From Linanthus parryae (taxonomy: Eukaryota; Streptophyta; Magnoliopsida; Ericales; Polemoniaceae): 64,000 bases of DNA. The stretch lies in NCBI GenBank assembly GCA_023055425.1, contig JALGPY010000007.1, positions 86,949,136 through 87,013,135 on the forward strand, given 5' to 3'. Shown in pieces: positions 9,677 to 20,991 of this stretch (the stretch's first letter is position 1; every line of letters begins with the position of its first letter). The position numbers and the translations under genes were made by a program. The notes beneath the pieces are model-generated. The model did not search any database and had not been told where the DNA came from. It saw only the letters and a list, made by a program, of their open reading frames with translations.

Positions 9677-11543
9677 AGCCAAAGTCGTGACACATGTTCT
9701 TTTTTCGTCATGTTATTTATCTGCTGTATGCCAGCACCTCAACCACCTCTGTTCTCGGTTCACAACCGCTATTGTTCTCCTCCCACCACCACGATATATC
9801 GTATTCCCCGGTGCACTACCCATATCCCCTAGACCTCATCTATCCCTTCACCACTTGGATCCATACCCAATTTATTGGGATCCTCGAAAATCAAGTTCCA
9901 ATCCCACTAGAAGATGTTGGGAAATACTAATTATCAAACCAAATATCTTACTCTCTTGGATTCGTTAATGAAGAAACCAATGTGATATTCCTCATTTTGG
10001 AGGCGAAACCCTAGGTTGGGGTATCTTCAACATCTTCCAGCTCTCCTAGTTCCTTTTTGTGTTATCGGTTAATGATTGAATTCCGACTCTACAATTTATA
10101 TTTCCCCATTTAGGCGCCATAATCCTAGATCCGCGTACCATGTTCTATTATGGTTTCTTGCAGTGGCTCCGGCGCCTGTTTATTTCGGTCATGGGATAGT
10201 GGAGACGGATTATGAGGCGGGGGAGAAGAGGAAGAGCGGCGATGGAGGGGAAGACGTATTCGGGGCAGAGCATTGCGGCGAGGCAGAGGCGGAGCTCTGG
10301 AAGCTGATCCTGGTGATTCTTGGGGCTGTCTAGTATACATCCCATCAGTCGCTGTTCTCAATAAGTAATGAACAATAGCTGATAAACTCCTCTTCTCCAA
10401 TCTCACGCTCCTAACTATCGTACACCCAAACCAAAATTTCTCCCCGTAACACCCCTTCCCTATCCCTTCCACTCATGGGGTTGGACTTGAACTATATTTT
10501 TATAAGGTTTTCCCCTCTCCTCCCCCTCCCCCATGTGGTCGAAGATTTTCTTAGTTGTTATATATTACACTTACTAGAAACCAATTTTCCTTCCCTCTGG
10601 ATCTTCCATAATATCTTGTAAAATATTGCGAGACATGGTCAAAATTTGCACTTTCTAGTATATGGGTACTGTGACCTCAAGACTAGTATGTGAAAACACA
10701 ACGTAGTGTTATTAAGGAGGTGGATGGGTAAGTTTCAACTATATTTCAAATAAGTCGAAAAATTTAATAACGCTCCGCTTTCTTTACCTAATTCAAGTGA
10801 TTTCGTTTTATGTTTCTTTAGAAAAACGTGAGAAAACTTACTTTCTTTGAAATTGTGGAATATTTTATAAAGTTGTAGTTATCTTTCTTATAATTAGAAG
10901 ATTGCTTACATTTTTACCATATTAGCTCATAAAAGTAAATTTTATGAGTAAAAAGTCAGAAAAATTGAAGTTAAAAAGCACTAAGTTTTTTTAGCCTAAA
11001 AATGTAAAAAGTTGTTACAAAAATGAGTAAAATAAAAATATTTAATTACTTAAAAAGATATAAAGGTCCATGTAATTTATGCATTACTAAGGTTTGGCCG
11101 TCCACTCGTGTCGGTACCTAAAAAATTGAATTTTTTTACCATTGACTGTTCATATGAAAATCTCAAATTTGAAACTAAGATTTAAAAAATAAATTCTAAC
11201 AAGATTCATAATTAGCAATCTAATTACATCTGATCGTGACAACACGTTTTAACCAAAACTCTATTTTAAGATATACATTGTTAAATCTATGCAGGGGACT
11301 GGTCACTGGGTGCTTCAAACTATAGTTTATGATATGTCTTTTGGTAGTGTCAGAAAATTCAAAACCAAACATATCGTAATCATATTTGGAAACCGAGTTC
11401 ATATTTTCTTTGAGGATAAATATTCACTTGTGGGTGCATACTACACCAAATTTAAAAATTAATTATGTAAAATTAAATTTTGTCACTATAGATTATGAGA
11501 AAGTTTTTTCGGAGAAAAACTGTGATTGTTTATCTTTACTAGA
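9677..11543. other. B1 right flank: short unknown ORF, GC-rich block, AT-rich tail
   Basis: A frame at 9,694-9,930(+) with SQPLLFSSHHHDISYS and YPYPLDLIYPFTTW also exists in B2 (34,920) and B3 (61,636); I do not recognise it. A GC-rich block at 10,160-10,335 can be read as an acidic peptide (EAGEKRKSGDGGEDVFGAEH), but its frame breaks in B2. From about 10,640 to the copia1 insertion the DNA is AT-rich with no coding signal and matches 36,938-37,795 and 62,640-62,944. Confidence 0.35.
11539..11543. repeat. Target-site duplication of copia1, left (CTAGA)
   Basis: CTAGA directly precedes the LTR end and is repeated at 19,392-19,396. The uninterrupted site in unit 2 (TTTACTAGATATAGATAG near 37,797) has a single CTAGA. 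Confidence 0.9.
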
Positions 11544-11989
11544 TGACGGAGGAACATGATCTATCATATACAGATCTACAACATGAATTATAGCGGAAGA
11601 TTCATGTGTTTACCTTGTCTTCCTTAGCTCCTAAGCACAGCGGATGATCGTTGGATGCTTGCTTTCACGTGCCCACCTTGCTCCCACAGTCTGGTTCGAA
11701 TCACTAGGATGAAAGATCTGATCCACACCAAGTTCCACCAATGGAGGCTAGTTAGAGAGAGAGTCTAGGGTTTACTGTATTATGATCAGCACATGATCTC
11801 TACAGTAGTGTGTAAAATAATGAGGAGCCTGTCTCCTTATATAGACAGAGTTATACCCAATTGCAACGTTACCCCCTAGGGTTTATGTCCTTGCTACTAA
11901 CCCCATAAGGTTTTAGCTTGTTTCTCCTAAACCCATAAGTTTAGGATAATTGCATTGTGCACCCCACATGGGCGCACCAAATGCTAACA
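11544..11989 (-). repeat. copia1 3' LTR
   Basis: 446 bp. On the minus strand it begins TGTTAGCATTTGG and ends TCA. It matches the 5' LTR at 18,946-19,391 with scattered substitutions and small indels. Confidence 0.95.
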
Positions 11990-12003
11990 TCTCCCACTTC
12001 GCA
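11990..12003 (-). other. copia1 polypurine tract
   Basis: On the minus strand GCGAAGTGGGAGA sits immediately upstream of the 3' LTR TGTTAG, the expected place for the plus-strand priming tract. Confidence 0.75.
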
Positions 12004-13228
12004 CAGTGGGTTGCACAAATACAGTAGGTCTAGTCTCCCTCAATCTCCAACTATTATCATCTGCCAAAGTGTTATGTGGCCTTGGTGTGTGACTGTGAGA
12101 GAACCTGCATTTCGGGAGTTCCATACTCTAAACTCATACGAGACGAGCTAGCAGCAGGCGCACTCAACCTCAAGAAATAATGCAATACAGATATATATCT
12201 CTCGTATCCCCCCGATTCTGTCAATTGTCATCTCGTAGACCATGAGCACCTACCTTGTCCCGAAGGTCGTGCATCAATGAGTCTACATCTCCTTGATTAC
12301 ATTCATATCCTGCATGATCCCATAAGATCTTGTAGGTGGGCCCAATAAAAGTGATAAAGAGCGATGCAATGATAATCTTCCTTTCCATCCATTGTCGATT
12401 TGATTCGGAGTCATCTTCTTTCCTAGCAATGTCCTGGTAGGCCGAATCATTCATAGTTGTGAGGTGTCACGCTAAAGTAGCATCACCTAACCATCTCTCC
12501 CCGACATGGATTAAAGTACTAAGGGTATACAGTATCAATCATTCTTATATGATCGACGAGTCTCACATGGCGAGGAATCTCCGGGGCTAGTTCTACTCGC
12601 CACCTGATGTCACTCATCAGCACGCGTTATCTAATAAGATGTGCGCCATAGTTTTTGGAGTCTAATCAGAGCACATGTCCTATCCCATAGGGACCACTAT
12701 ACAGATGTAAGTCCAACAGCCCATAAGACTATTAACCCGAGTACTGAATATTGCACATATGCAAGTCGAAATCAGTTCTCTCATCTGGATTTCTCTACGC
12801 AGACTATACATGGTTCGGGGTAGTAACCATGTTCGAATGGCCAAAAACCAATCTCACCTTGGAACTTATTCCAATGCGACAAATGAATCCGTCTGACAGG
12901 GTCTTGCACTATTGATAGATGTCCAGCCCTTGTCATAGGCCATGCGCCTCATATGACAGGCGTCACTCGTCATATCATAGGCTTCTAGCACTTATCGGGA
13001 TTCTGTCTCATCTTCTACTCACCTAGACTGTCCAGAATGCTGTAAAGGCGGTTGCTCGTGTGAGAGAGTCAATCTAGTGTCCGCGCGACATGTTCTATGC
13101 TATTACAGGATATGTAAACATATCATACACGTATCCAAACAACATGTTGCATAATAGAAACAAATCCAATTAAAATCCAACAATCAATGTCTAAATCATA
13201 TCATCAGTCTGAAATCTCTAGTGATATC
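12004..13228 (-). other. copia1 3' non-coding region
   Basis: About 1.2 kb lies between the pol end and the polypurine tract. A 77-codon frame at 12,221-12,454(-) contains a hydrophobic stretch (IIIASLFITFIGPTYKI) but has no recognised domain. It is most likely the long 3' untranslated region of this element. Confidence 0.5.
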
Positions 13229-14740
13229 TCACCACCTACTTAAGCCCATATTCCTAACATGACCAGTAAAGACATGCCTTAACAAAGGTTTGGTCATGGT
13301 ATCAGCTAACATCTGATTCGTAGGAATGTGCTCTAAAGAAACCTCTCCTTAAGCTACCACCTCCCTAATGAAGTGATACTTTATCTCTATGTGTTTGGCT
13401 TTAGTGTGGTACTTCGGGTCGTTAGCACAGGCTATGGCCGACATACTATCACAGCGCAACGTCACTGGTCTGGGTCTATCAACCACCCGTAGGCTGACCA
13501 GGAATCTCTTAAGCCATACACTCTCCTGGGCTGCCGTAGAACAGACAACGTATTCAGCTTCCATGGTTGATAAGGCAGTGCAAGTCTGCTTCCTACTGTG
13601 CCACGTGATGGCTCCTCCACCTAGCATCAAGACGTATCCTGAGGTCGATTTCCGTGCGTCTAGGTCCCCATCCCAGTCAGCATCATTGTAGCCAATAATT
13701 CGAAGCCCAAAGCCTCGATAGCACAACACGTAATCCTTTGACCCTTTGAGATATCTGAGTATTCTTTTCACAACCTTCCAATGCCCAATACCTGGGTCAG
13801 ACTGATATCTTCTAACTAAACCGACCACATGACATATGTCAGGTCGTGTACACATCATAGCGTACATGAGGCTACCGACATCACTTGCATAGGGTACTTT
13901 GGCCATTTGATCTCTCTCGTGTTGGTTCTTGGGAAACATCTCTAGACTGAGTTTCTGTCCATGCGCAATGGGAGTGTTAAGTGGTTTGGCATCGCACATT
14001 CTGAACCGTTCAAGTATCTTTTGGATGTACGCCTCTTGCGACAATCCTAGAAGTCGTTTGGAACGATCTCTCAGGATCTTAATCCCAAGGATGTAGTTTT
14101 CCTCTCCTATATCCTTCATCGAAAAACGAGAGGACAACCACCCTTTAGTGGTCTTGAGCATTCCTATATCATTGCTTCCCAGTAGTATGTCATCCACATA
14201 TAGAGAAAAAATTATGAACTTATTTCCTGATATTTTGACATACACACAGTGGTCTTCATCTACCATTGCAAAGCCATATGCTACAATGTCCTGATGGAAT
14301 TTCATATACCACTGTCTTGAGGACTGTTTAAGCCCATATATGGACTTAACCAGTTTACACACTTTGTGCTCTTGACCTTTCTTCTCGAAGCCTTGTGGCT
14401 GAGCCATATAGTTCTCCTTGTTTAATTCTCCATTGAGAAATGCACTCTTAACATCCATCTGATGTAGCTCTAAGTCCATGCTTGCTACAATTGCTAGTAT
14501 AAGGCGAATAGAGGCTATTCTCACCATCGGCGAGAATGTCTCCTCATAATCTACACCCTGCTGTTGGGTGTAGCCTTCTGCCACTAGTCGGGCCTTATGC
14601 CTTTCCACGCTTCCGTCTGCCTTCCTTTTGACCTTGAAAACCCATTTTTTTCCAATGGCCCTACGTCCAGGAGGCAAGTCAACTAGGTCCCAAACATGGT
14701 TGGTTTTCATTGACTCTAGTTCTTCCTGTAAAGCAATTTC
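13229..14740 (-). pseudogene. copia1 reverse transcriptase and RNase H
   Basis: Open from 14,710 to 13,349 (453 codons). It has the copia RT landmarks QMDVKSAFLNG (about residues 84-94), YGLKQS (about 125-130) and the catalytic YVDD (171-174), followed by RNase H with DADWDGDLDARKSTSGY, STMEAEYV and H.....H.KYHFIR. A TAA at 13,346-13,348 cuts the last segment; in the same frame GEVSLEHIPTNQMLADTMTK continues to a stop at 13,229. The frame is continuous upstream with integrase apart from one TGA at 14,741-14,743. Copies genomic RNA into DNA in the particle; inactive here as a full polyprotein. Confidence 0.9.
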
Positions 14741-16027
14741 TCATTCTTTCTTGTCAGGTGATGATAGAGCCTCGGACAATGTCCTAGGTTCATCATCTTC
14801 TTGAGTGGTGACCACCATGGCCTCCCCTTCGATGTCAAATCGTCGATGGGGTACGCTCCCACGAGCGCTCCTACGCAAAGAGGTTTCTTTTTCTTCAGCA
14901 TCATCACCATATGTGATGTGCTGCTCACTAGGCAAGACGCTCCCACTGTTCTCAAGATCCATAGGAACAAATTCCTCTTGAGTAGTGGTGAATTGAGTGT
15001 CATCTAGTGGTTCCTCTTCCTCGTAGAGAATGCCATCTCCACGAGCTTCTCCCTGACTAGGAAAATCTCCCTCGAGAAATTCAACATCTTGCGACTCCAT
15101 ATCTGTTAGGCTGCCATCCGGCTGTTGCGCTATGAATACGTAACCCTTAGAGAGCTCATAGTATCGTATGGAGATGCACTTATTTCCTCTAGAATCCAAT
15201 TTCCCATGGACATGGGAAACGTTACGTACATAGGCGGCCGACCCCCATGGCCTATGGTGACCCAACTCGGGTTGCCTTTTGGTCCACATCTCGTATGGGG
15301 TTGTGGCTACAGACTTGGTGGGCACACGGTTCAGTATGTATGTGGCAGTCATCAATGCATCTCCCCAATAGGAGATTGGCATATTCGCATTTGCCATCAT
15401 ACTACGAACCATCTCTAACAGTGGTCTATTCATTCTTTCCGCTACACCATTTTGCTGCGGTGTGAAGGGGATAGTCAACTGCCTCACTATTCCTTTGTCC
15501 TCACAGAGCTCTTTAAATTTCTCAGATAGATATTCACGACCTCGGTCTGTCCTAAGAGCCTTAACTCTTTTGTCCAGTTGGTTCTCTACCTTTTGTAGGA
15601 ACTTTCTGAAGCACCCTAGGGCCTCAGACTTATGTGTCATCAAGTACACATAACCGAAATGAGTGTGATCATCTATAAATGTGATGAAATAGCGAGCACC
15701 ATGTCTAGCTCTAAAATTTAGTGGACCGCAAACATCAGAATTAATAAGTTGTAAAGGCTCAGTAGCCATTACATCTTTACCGAACGGTTTGCTTTTCGCT
15801 TTCCCTGCAAGGCAACAATCACATACAGGTAAAGATATCCTGGACATATTTCCAAGTAGGCCTGCCTTGGCCAGCCTGTTCATCCTTTCCTGTCCTATAT
15901 GTCCCAATCTAGCATGCCATCTAGTGGAATCAACATCACTAGAAGACGTAATGAATGAACAAGAATCATAAACATCACCAAAGCTAGAACCAATAATGTC
16001 TAGATAAAATAAACCATGAGAAATCAA
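14741..16027 (-). pseudogene. copia1 integrase (pre-integrase zinc finger and catalytic core)
   Basis: 428-codon frame. The HHCC-type GAG_pre-integrase finger has H38, H43 and C69/C72 (WHARLGHIG, CDCCLAGK). The catalytic core shows D98 (NSDVCGPL), D161 (LRTDRGREY) and E197 (NGVAERMN); the last two are 35 residues apart, as in D,D35E integrases. It ends in a TGA between DKKE and EIALQEELESM, probably a mutated Trp codon, so it was once one polyprotein with the RT. Confidence 0.9.
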
Positions 16028-16301
16028 ACCAGTACCAAAACTTGAATCGCCACAAAACAGTTTGGCAACTCGACCCTAAAAAAGAAGTCTAAAATCAAAT
16101 CCAAAAGTCTAGAAATGGAAATCAAGTTCTTGCGTGCACTATGAGCGTATCAGACATCATGTAGATGAGATCCAAACTTCATCTTCATGTGCATACTTCT
16201 ACTGTCCGTTTGTCATAGCCAATAATCCGTGCACGCGCCTCAATCACATGCTCAGGTGTCCTTCTGCACCTGGATCCAATACCCACTAATTAACGGAATT
16301 A
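16028..16301 (-). pseudogene. copia1 protease remnant
   Basis: Only the C-terminal part of the copia protease/linker is readable in pieces: MKFGSHLHDV, stop, YAHSARKNLISIS, a shift, then GRVAKLFCGDSSFGTG leading into integrase. The active-site D-S/T-G segment is not found, so a deletion or heavy decay is inferred between gag and this point. Confidence 0.65.
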
Positions 16302-17218
16302 GAAATGAAAAACTTGACTTATAACATAACAGTCATAGTTTGGATTATGGCATACCTTTGGCTCGGTACAATCACGAGTAAAGTGACCCTTCTTCTGGCA
16401 GTTGAAGCACAAGATCCTTGCCAAGTTTCTAGCTCTCCGGCTCTTCTTCCACCAGCTCCTTTCTTGATATTGGGATTGGGGCCTCCTACGGGCTTCCCCT
16501 TTTCCCTTGACAACCTTATCCGCCTTCCTCCAGTCCCATGCACCTTTTGCGACTTGGGAAGAGGGTACTCTGCCAATAACACCTCAGCGCTGGACTTGGC
16601 GACCTCAATTCGCTCACTTTCCAACAAGAGATGTCGTTTGACATCCTCAAACGTTTTGACATCCGCGTTGTGGGTCATGTCCTGTTTCATGTGATCCCAC
16701 GTGCGGGGCAGAGAACGCAGTACCGCTTGTACTTTCTCTTCATCGGATAAGTTCCGTCCAGCTGCTATGAGCTCTCTGATCATGAAGGCCATAGCCCTCA
16801 TGTGCTGAGTCATTGAGTGTTCTGGCTTCTAATGATAAGAATCGAACTTCATCCTCAAGACCCTCAGCCTGGTGACAGAAGTGGATCCATACTTGCTTTT
16901 GATCGATTCCCACATCTCCTTTGCAGTGACAGAATTTTCGAACTCCCTGATCAGGTCATCTTCCATCATACATAGAAGATTGTAACATGCCTTCCTATCC
17001 GCTGATTCCCACTTATGAAAAGGAACTAGGTTCCGCTCATGTTCCACAAGCGGTTGGTTTTCAGCCATCACGGGTTCGACCTTTTCTGTCTGGAGATGGT
17101 CGGACAAATCTATGTTTAACATGTAGTACATAGCACGGCGGCTCTACATGTCGTAATTGTCCCCATTAATCTTTACATCTTTGGCAGAATTAGCGATGAG
17201 ACTAGATGATTTCGACAT
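16302..17218 (-). pseudogene. copia1 gag
   Basis: Starts at an ATG at 17,218 (MSKSSSLIANSAKDVKINGD). A TAG at 17,144-17,146 replaces a likely Trp (NYDM-stop-SRRAMY), and another TAG lies at 16,829-16,831 after RMKFDSYH. The UBN2-like gag body (ADRKACYNLLCMMEDDLIRE, FMIRELIAAGRNLSDEEK) is followed, after a frameshift near 16,430, by an intact CCHC zinc knuckle CFNCQKKGHFTRDC at 16,368-16,409. Gag forms the virus-like particle and binds the element RNA. Confidence 0.85.
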
Positions 17219-18932
17219 TACTGTAAATATGAGACAAAGTGGAAGTTAAATACTAGCATTGTTTTTTGCTCCTACAAACATTTAGATAAGATTAAAATTT
17301 AATAGTTCTTCATAAGGACTCCACCGAAACCAAGTAGCAATTCTAGGAATCAAATACCGTCACTCATGATTCCCCATTAATTTTAATCCTCTCTTAATGT
17401 GAGCCCTTTCGTTTTAGTTCTTTAGCATGCGAGGTTATATAGATATATCCAATCACACGCAGTTATAACATAAAACAAGCACAAGCATAAATAAATATGC
17501 GATGGATGTGGCCCCTAAGGTGCACTCCCACTATTGAGAGTACGTCTTGAGCAAGTCCTGAACTTCATGCTTCAGCCATCTCGCCTATCTCGAGTGTTCT
17601 TTGAAGCTTCCTTGTTCGTCTCTTTTGCTCCATGCACTTCATGCCATAGCTTTTGGTTTGGCCACCTCTATTGAAGCTTCTATTCTTAAATTTTCACTAA
17701 CTATCTTATATCTAATAAGAAGTAACCTCTAATAGGCGATTTAGATGAGAAGAGAAGACAATAGAGTATGTAGAGAGGCACGATACGCAGGCCGTATTTT
17801 AATTGATTACATATTCAAAACCAAATATAAAACCATCTAAGCCACGTCCATGGATCAAACACATCAACTCATCCCACAACACCATGTATAATCATAAAAT
17901 AAACGTACTGAAATTTTCTGGAAATTTCCAGAATTAAAGAATAATTACAGGAATTTATTAAGCAATAAACCAAACAACTAATAAGATCAAAAATTGTTCC
18001 CAACTACCTAGGATCTCACCTCCAATATTATAAGGTAGGTAAAAATGTCCTATGTCTCCAGAAAAAATTTGGGCTCAAAACAGTGTGTTTAAGGACGTCT
18101 AACTGCCTCGGGAAGTGTGCTAAACACTAATTAATTAATCTGGAAACATAATAAAATTTTCTGTTTTTCCAAAAATTATGAAAAATTCCAGAAAAAAGGA
18201 AATTTAATTATGAGAATGTAGAAAAAAAATTGGTGAAAAACGGTGGCCAGAGGAGGGCGCACGCGCCCACACGCGCCGCCGCGCGTGGGGGAGTCCGCCT
18301 CTGTCACGCGCCGACATCGTCCTAGGGCCACGTCAGCATGTCACCTGGCATGCCGGCATGCCACGTCATCCATATACTGACCGCACCTGCCACATCACCC
18401 TCCACGCCAGACGCCACGTTAGCAGCCCACATGGATGCCACATCATCACCACGTCAGCCCTATTGCTGACGTGGTACCACCACGTGACCATGCCACATCA
18501 GCCCTAGCCACGTCAGCAAGTCGCCGTCTCCCTTTGGCGCGTGCGGCGCGTGGCCGCGCGTGGAGGCGGCGTCGGGGGCGCGTGAAGTCCACGCGCCGCC
18601 TTCCTGGCCTGCTTTTCCGGCGATCCTTATATCGATGGACTCGTCTTTTCACCCTGATTCTGAGTATGTGTTCAAAACTCAATCTTAACACCTTTTGAAA
18701 AAATCTTTTTATAGCTCAGATCAAACAGTCCAGATTTATACAGATCCAAATCTTAAAATATTCCTAACTAACTCTCTGTTCGTCCAAAAATTCCAAAATT
18801 TATATTTCAGGAATCCTCGTGAAAAATCCAATCTAACCATATAGGTTTCACTAACAGATTATGTATTTTCAGAAACACGATTTTCTAAACTGATTCGGGT
18901 ACGCATAACGAGGCACGAAAAACAAGCCTAAG
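17219..18932 (-). other. copia1 5' leader with GC-rich ACGT-box cluster
   Basis: About 1.7 kb between the primer-binding site and gag, without a credible ORF. The GC-rich part, 18,240-18,620, contains repeated CCACGTCA/TGACGTGG boxes, including a perfect 10-bp inverted repeat at 18,449-18,474. The GC-rich frames here (81 and 87 codons on opposite strands) overlap each other and are judged compositional. Confidence 0.6.
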
Positions 18933-18944
18933 GCTCTGATACCA
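18933..18944 (-). other. copia1 primer-binding site
   Basis: Minus strand TGGTATCAGAGC, complementary to the 3' end of initiator tRNA-Met, one base inside the 5' LTR end. Confidence 0.95.
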
Positions 18945-18945
18945 A

Positions 18946-19391
18946 TGAAGGACGAACATGATCTATCACATAAAGATCTACAACATGAATTATAGCAGAA
19001 TATTCATGTGTTTACCTTGTCTTCCTTAGCTCCTAAGCACAGCGGATGATCGTAGGATGCTTGCTTTCATGTGCCCACCTTGCTCCCACAGTTTAGCTCG
19101 AATCACTAGTACGAAAGCTCTTATCCACACCAAGTTCCACCAATGGAGGCTAGTTAGAGAGAGAGAGTCTAGGTTTACTCTATTGTGATCAGCACATGAT
19201 ATCTACAGTAGTGTGTAAAATAATGAGGAGGCTGTCCCTTATATAGACAGACTTATACCCAATTACAACATTACCCCCTAGGGTTTATGTCCTTGCTACT
19301 AACCCCATAAGGTTTGAGCTTGTCTTTCCTAAACCCATATGTTTAGGAGAATTGCATTGTGCACCCCACATGGGCGCACCAAATGCTAACA
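18946..19391 (-). repeat. copia1 5' LTR
   Basis: 446 bp with TGTTAG...TTCA ends on the minus strand. A TATA-like TCTATATAAGG (near 19,237-19,247) is the probable promoter of the element. Confidence 0.95.
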
Positions 19392-19396
19392 CTAGA
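19392..19396. repeat. Target-site duplication of copia1, right (CTAGA)
   Basis: Matches 11,539-11,543. Confidence 0.9.
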
Positions 19397-19517
19397 TATA
19401 TATTGTTATAAAGTAGGTAGATTATATAGTTTACTCTCTCAAACAACAAATCTCGACAATAATAGTTTTATCTCACACTCAAATAAATTGGGTAACTATG
19501 TAATCATAACTTCTTCT

Positions 19518-20256
19518 AGGGGTGTACAGAAAATCTCTTGAACCATCCAAACCTGCACATCCAACCCAATCCAATCCAATTTTATTGGTTTGAGATATTT
19601 TGGGTTGAATACGGATTATACTTTAGCCAAACATTTGGTTTGTGGATTTAGTTATACAATTCAAAAACTAACCCAGTCCAACCCAAAATAGGTAATATGT
19701 GTCATAAATTCATAACGTTTGTAAAATTTGTATCATATCAATTATATAATTTATTAGTTGTACATGACAAACACCTTTCCCTTCATCTGCTATCAAGAAA
19801 ACGTGAGATCTTCCATAAGGGAAGATCAATCCATAATTTTTCCACTATTTTTTTTTCCTTTTCCCTTTCTAATTTTGGCTTCACTGCATATAAGGGGCTC
19901 ATCTTCAGCAAAATTCTTTGATCTTTTCCGTTTGAACAAACTATTGATTAACTTCTTCAATTGATTTTGTTTTGTGCATTATAAGTTTCAATATTTGAAA
20001 TGATATTTCATATTCTACGCGATGTTGTTTATTTGTACACCAATATTTAGGTGTTGTAAATTGACAATAATATTTTTTCTTTAAAATAAAGGCAAAACAG
20101 CTAACCCACCCAAACCGAACCAATCCACATTGTTGGTTTGAGTTGATTTGTCAAGTAGACGTATTGGTTTTGACTTGCAATTCTCTAACCCAGTGATCAT
20201 TGGATCGGGTGCTTTTTCCCCTACCAAACCACCCAAACCGAACCATGTACACCCCT
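19518..20256. mobile_element. Non-autonomous DNA transposon (MITE), MULE-type TSD
   Basis: 739 bp bounded by perfect 11-bp terminal inverted repeats AGGGGTGTACA / TGTACACCCCT and flanked by a perfect 10-bp direct repeat AACTTCTTCT (19,508-19,517 and 20,257-20,266). A target duplication of 9-11 bp points to Mutator-like transposition. There is no transposase frame. Internal sequence is rich in CCAAACC/GGTTTGG repeats. Absent from the equivalent place in unit 2, though a local deletion there removes the exact empty site. Confidence 0.85.
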
Positions 20257-20266
20257 AACTTCTTCT

Positions 20267-20742
20267 GACCAATAACAGTACCACCAAAGACCTTTTCTGA
20301 AACTCGATTTGGAACATCCCTATTCCTCCGCAAATTTGAATTTTCTGTTGGAAACTTCCAAACAACTGTATCGCTAACAATTTAAATCTCTCTCAAAAAG
20401 GGATGAATATACCTCTTTGTTGTTTTTATCTTCGATTCCAGGAAGATGAAGGACACCTCTTTTAGGATTGACTTGGATCTAAAAATCACCAACAAATTCT
20501 TTCCTTTCAGATTATTTTTGAAAAATATTATCCTCAAAACTCCAACAGAGTACATAAATTTATTTCTCCATGTGCTAGTGGCATATTTGAAACTCTAGAA
20601 ATCGTTTGATGTATGAATATAAATATATTTTGAAGGAAGATGCGAAAATAAATGCATGTTCGGAAAACGAAGAGTTTATTTCCACTTATCTTCTTCTCGA
20701 TTTGCACATGCACGCCCGTCGGAAGTTTAGGAGAATCACCGT
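20267..20742. other. C1 segment without recognised gene
   Basis: Matches about 37,903-38,360 in unit 2. It probably represents the upstream part of the RVT_3-bearing fragment; no frame is convincing on either strand. Confidence 0.35.
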
Positions 20743-20991
20743 TGGAGGCCACCGTCGCGTGGGAGGCTTAAATTAAACATCGACGCTGCAGTTTCTATCA
20801 ACCAGAATCTTTGTGGAGGTGGTGCTGCTGGCTGGAACTCATAGGGTGATTTTGTTTGAGGATTTGCCTTCCAGTTCCCTTTCCACAAAGACCCTCTCTT
20901 CGCGGCATTTCGAGGTCTTCGTCAAACTGGTCAAATGTTGCGAGATAGAGGTTTTGTGAATTTGATTGTGGAGTTCAACTCTCTGATCTAA
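20743..20991 (+). pseudogene. RVT_3 (RNase H-like) domain fragment, C1
   Basis: The frame reads WRPPSRGRLKLNIDAAVS, then NQNLCGGGAAGWNS, stop, GDFV, stop, GFAFQFPFHKDPLFAAFRGL and RDRGFVNLIVEFNSLI before TAA. The pattern W.PP..G.LKLN.DAA...GGGA...GDFV...G..GF...IVE.NSLI is that of the plant RVT_3 family, an RNase H fold found in LINE-derived and host proteins. Two in-frame stops (TAG, TGA) make it non-functional. A second copy with partly different lesions is at 38,362-38,652. Confidence 0.7.

Larger units (their letters stand above)
11544..19391 (-). mobile_element. Ty1-copia retrotransposon copia1 (complete length, defective)
   Basis: 7,848-bp element on the minus strand: 5' LTR 18,946-19,391, tRNA-Met primer-binding site, long leader, gag, protease remnant, integrase, reverse transcriptase, RNase H, 3' region, polypurine tract, 3' LTR 11,544-11,989, with a 5-bp CTAGA target duplication. 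Integrase before reverse transcriptase identifies Ty1-copia. Both LTRs are 446 bp and differ at roughly 27 positions by eye (about 6%), so it is an old insertion. At least four nonsense codons and two frameshifts prevent autonomous activity. Confidence 0.95.

Noticed and set aside
10125..10472. 115-codon minus-strand frame with Arg/Pro-rich sequence, also at 35,354-35,719
   Set aside because: Antisense of a GC-rich block; the B2 version depends on a 42-bp tandem duplication and B3 does not keep the frame.
18435..18698. Overlapping 87- and 81-codon frames on opposite strands
   Set aside because: They lie in a GC-rich leader of copia1 where few stops are expected; Arg-rich and without domains.
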